DNA of 64,000 bases. Origin: Micromussa lordhowensis (lineage: Eukaryota > Cnidaria > Anthozoa > Scleractinia > Lobophylliidae). This document shows, piece by piece, positions 60,827 through 64,000 of the stretch. The position numbers and the translations under genes are program-made. Within the stretch, counting starts at the first letter, position 1; each line of letters begins with the position of its first letter. The notes beneath the pieces are model-generated. The model did not search any database. It was not told the DNA's origin and saw only the letters and a program-made list of their open reading frames with translations. The stretch covers positions 17,069,143 to 17,133,142 of the forward strand of contig OZ026600.1 in the NCBI GenBank assembly GCA_964020085.1, written 5' to 3'.

Positions 60827-60959
60827 AAAGACTGAAACAAGTTTCGCACACATTTACCAGCGATTTCCACCTACTTGCCGGACAGCCAGTTACAACTTAG
60901 ATGTACAACCTACAAGAAAGCGAGTTAAAAAATTCCCGCTGCTTAACAACGCACTCAAT

Positions 60960-61856
60960 ATGACCAGCTGGACCTTCGTTCTAACGTGTATTCTAAGTGC
61001 TTTGGGGCTTCTAGGAAATGGTTTAGTGATTTACTTTATCGCAGTTAAAAAGCGCCTTCATTCATCAACTAATACATTTATTGCTTCTCTCGCTGTGGCT
61101 GATTTTTGTGTTGGATTCTTCACTATACCATTTACCTGTGTTCGCAAAGAGTTTTCAGGATACCACAGTTTACGAATGTTGGCTTCCTCTCATTATTTCT
61201 TCTTCTACTCATCGGCTTGCAATTTGTGCATGGTAACGGCGGATCGCTTCATTGCTGTAGCTCTCCCACTCAGATACGTCACTCTGATGACATGGCGCCG
61301 AGTTCCCCGCCTTATCTTGTCAGCATGGGCTGTCCCTTTTGTCGCTTTTCTTCCTTTTACGTGGATATTCTCGTCTTCTACAGAAACGAGAAGTATATGC
61401 GATAAATTTTTCATTGCTTTCTTATTGACATTTCTCGAATTTTTTCCCTGCGTTGTCATGGTCGTGGCTACATGGCGTGTGTTATGCATTTCGCGCCGAC
61501 ATACGCGCAGGACAATGGCTATGCAATCTCAGTTACAATTTAATCACCCGTGGCTCAATTTCGACGCCTTAAAGCAACACCGAGAACGCAATATGTCTTC
61601 AGCTAAGCTGATCAGTATCGTCGTTGGTCTATTTGTGCTTTGCTACATCATCGAGATGACCTCTTCGTTTCTTCATCTTTTGAATGCGTCCAAAGAATCC
61701 TGGAGCAATTACATCAATAACGATGTCAGGTTTCTGTTCTTAGTGGCTAATTCGGCTGTTAATCCCTTTGTGTACGCTTTTCTTAAAAGGGATATTCAGA
61801 CGGAGTTCAAACGTTTCTTTTGTGGAAATCGTTTGCAGTCATCACTGGCGGAATAA
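60960..61856 (+). CDS. Intronless rhodopsin-class (class A) GPCR, 298 aa
   Basis: A seven-pass receptor with a very short N-terminus (about 7 residues before TM1). Landmarks: GN in TM1 (Asn20), SLAVADF in TM2 (Asp48), ADRF in place of (D/E)RY (Asp95-Arg96-Phe97), Trp123 in TM4, FVLCY in TM6 (Cys228-Tyr229) where most receptors have CWxP, and NPFVY in TM7 (Asn268-Tyr272), followed by helix 8 (FKRFFCG) with a possible palmitoylated Cys288. No cysteine sits at the usual top of TM3, so the standard disulphide may be missing. It resembles the single-exon adenosine/trace-amine/melanocortin-like receptors that are greatly expanded in cnidarians. Ligand unknown; probably couples to G proteins at the plasma membrane. 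The first ATG of the ORF is used. Confidence 0.92.
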   Translation: MTSWTFVLTCILSALGLLGNGLVIYFIAVKKRLHSSTNTFIASLAVADFCVGFFTIPFTCVRKEFSGYHSLRMLASSHYFFFYSSACNLCMVTADRFIAVALPLRYVTLMTWRRVPRLILSAWAVPFVAFLPFTWIFSSSTETRSICDKFFIAFLLTFLEFFPCVVMVVATWRVLCISRRHTRRTMAMQSQLQFNHPWLNFDALKQHRERNMSSAKLISIVVGLFVLCYIIEMTSSFLHLLNASKESWSNYINNDVRFLFLVANSAVNPFVYAFLKRDIQTEFKRFFCGNRLQSSLAE

Positions 61857-62149
61857 TAGGGGCCTGGAGATACGAGGGTGGGAAGACCAGTACGGACGCG
61901 GGAACCTTTCCCGAGTCCCGTCGTGTCGCCAAAGACACAGGACACTCAAGATAACTTGATCTTCATAAAAAGCTATTCACAGAAGCCTTGACATCTTTTA
62001 GACTAAAGAGATGGTAGAAATCTTATCCTATTGAGCTTAAACCATGGTGGACAGTCGATGCTGCATTTAGTCTTCTTTTAATATGATATAAGCGAAGCAA
62101 GATTCTCTGTCAGTATTTGATGAAGAATCCAGAATTTCCGTATGAAGAA

Positions 62150-62155
62150 AATAAA
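62150..62155 (+). promoter_or_regulatory. AATAAA poly(A) signal for the GPCR gene
   Basis: About 295 bases after the stop codon; the first AATAAA downstream. Confidence 0.5.
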
Positions 62156-64000
62156 CGCACAATTTGATCGACCTGCGTCAGACGGCTTTTTGCCACCAGA
62201 GCGTTTGACGATCTAGCCTGTTTCAGGCAATCGGTAGTTGGCGACGAGCGAAAAAGAGGCCGAGCGAGAAAAAAACGAGGGAGGAATCATAAAATATCGA
62301 AAAGCACTGACGTCTTCCTTCGAATGCGCGCAGATTACTTGAGCTTTCGTCCTCAGTGCACGTGCGATCTTAAAACTATATGGAGCCATTTATGGCAGCG
62401 CTTTTCTGCTTAAGACCGCTTAAGGCAGGACTTGACCTAAAATTCTGAAAAAAATTCAAAGTTTTGTTTTTCACGGAATTCGAATCTTTTTTTTTTTGAG
62501 GTATTGAAGTTTCATTTTGACAATTCCTGTTACTGTAAGTTTAAAGCTCGTTTTCTTAAAACGAGTTATTTTCGCCTTTGAGAAAAGATATTTTGAGAAG
62601 GATTGGTCCAATTGAGCTGAAATTTTCAGGATTTGTTGTTCTGAGTAAGTTTTGTGTTATTAGCAAAGCAATTTCCCATATGATGTATGTACTTGAAGTT
62701 ATGAAGTGAGACACCCCTTCGATTTCCCATGTCAAGTTCAATCGATCCTTATTTGAAATGTTTTCAACATATTGGAAATCCTTCTGCTTATAACAATGAG
62801 CAACATCTGCTCTTTAATGTGATAAAAAAAATAATTTTTTATCAATTCCAGAAGGAGCTATCTTTTCTTAAGTAAGCCTTGGTAGATATCCTATTACAAT
62901 TGACATGTAGAGTGTGAAATATTTTTTTTCATGATCTACAAGTCATAAGCTTTCCACGGATATATAGTTTCCTCAACTTTTCAATTAAATCCTAGCTCTG
63001 AAAAATTGTTAAAAAATGGCCAGTTTTTTAGGTTTACCCCGCCTTAAGGCGGGGGTACACGTGAAGGCTGTTTTGAGGTCGCTTAACACTGCCTTTCTGC
63101 CAATATCTCGGTCACGTTTCAAGCGACACTAAATCTGTCTGCTCATCTCATTAACCACTGTTCGGCGGTTTTGTGTAAATGTTTGGGTGATTTTTAGGCG
63201 TTTTGGGAAAGAGATATTTTTTTTTCTCAAAGGATCGGTTAAATTGAGGAAAATATGAAATGTTGAAGATTTGATGGATTTGGAAAATTGAAATTTGAAG
63301 TGAAGAATTAGTAGACGGATATCAGTCCCCTAGCAACCTGGGGCTCTCTTTTGCCGGGGTCAACTGTCTGGTAGTGTTTCCAACCCATCTTTAAAATACT
63401 AACAATTTCCTTTTTGATATCACCTCAAATTTCACGCCTATTCATGTTTACCTCCGCCTTAATTGAACCCTAAAATAGATCCCTTTTTATGTGAGTGTGA
63501 ACGCATTTTGTTCTCAAAATATCTACGAAGCACTTCAAGTACGCTTCAAATGCACTTGGTCTGCACTGAAGCGTCTAGTGTAAACCTACCTAATTGTTTT
63601 TCTGATGACTATGAAAGCGTTTTATGTATAGAACGTAACGCTAATAAATAGCGTGTTTAAGTAACTTTGTTGAGAATATATCAATAGGAAAATCGCATGA
63701 ACTTGCACGTACATTTCGAGATTTTTTCAAAAGATCGCTCGTGCCCCTGATCACGTTCATGCGCCTTCCTATACAACACCACTTATATTAGACGTGCAGC
63801 AATGCGATAACTAAGTTAATTGTTTCCCAGAATGACGGTACAAAAAAGCAACAAGTAAAAAGGCTGCCACTTTGCAAGAGGATTTCGACGTGAAACTCGC
63901 AACATTTCTCTTCGGATTATATCAACTGAAAAGGTAATGCAGCGATTTGTTTTTGGTTTTATTATTTATTAACATCGTTAAGCTATGATAATTCCATTTG
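62156..64000. other. Intergenic right end: no gene recognised
   Basis: AT-rich. A GC palindrome, taccccgccttaaggcgggg gta, lies at 63035-63057, and cttaaggcaggacttgacct at about 62415 may be the far end of the same element. Nothing else stands out. Confidence 0.5.
63035..63057. repeat. 23-base near-perfect palindrome
   Basis: taccccgccttaaggcggggg ending in ta; the centre is ttaa. Possibly a MITE end. Confidence 0.6.

Overview
The window is animal nuclear DNA. Genes are split into many short exons with GT-AG introns, intergenic DNA is AT-rich, and dozens of small palindromic transposons (MITEs), tRNA-derived SINEs and one dead LINE lie in introns and between genes. The repeat content, the coral-style MITE families and the compact intron-rich genes suggest a cnidarian, most likely a stony coral. 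That taxon call is inference from general look, not from a database match.

Layout. (1) Bases 1-38775, plus strand: the C-terminal part, about 1,520 residues on at least 44 exons, of KNTC1 (Rod, rough deal), the large subunit of the kinetochore RZZ complex. All 44 exons join with consistent codon phases; the N-terminal part lies left of the window. (2) 38776-42042: tail-to-tail intergenic DNA with poly(A) signals for both neighbours, two MITEs and a SINE. (3) 42043-56511, minus strand: a 12-exon gene for a 618-residue coiled-coil protein that I cannot name. It has a PP1-docking-like RVxF motif, a long acidic run, central coiled coils and a C-terminal CaaX box (CAIM). An RFX X-box-like sequence lies about 100 bp upstream of its start codon. 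(4) 56512-60959: intergenic, packed with palindromic elements, one nested inside another. (5) 60960-61856, plus strand: an intronless rhodopsin-class GPCR with a TATA box. (6) 61857-64000: no gene recognised.

Mobile DNA is the other main content: four same-orientation SINE copies, two copies of a second tRNA-like SINE, an RT-bearing LINE remnant, a 1.66 kb TTAA-flanked piggyBac-like element carrying a broken small ORF, a TAA-flanked Harbinger-like G-rich element, a pogo/Tigger-like element, and at least ten MITE families, several present as two or three copies in this window.

The three genes show no sign of forming one pathway. KNTC1 is mitotic; the CaaX protein may be centrosomal or ciliary (weak inference); the GPCR is an orphan receptor. 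I found no CRISPR array, operon, or clearly new molecular system. The points most worth following up are the unnamed RVxF/CaaX coiled-coil protein, an apparent in-frame TAG near the left end of KNTC1, two GC-AG introns in KNTC1, the ORF inside the TTAA element, and a 66 bp perfect palindrome inserted in frame into an open reading frame.
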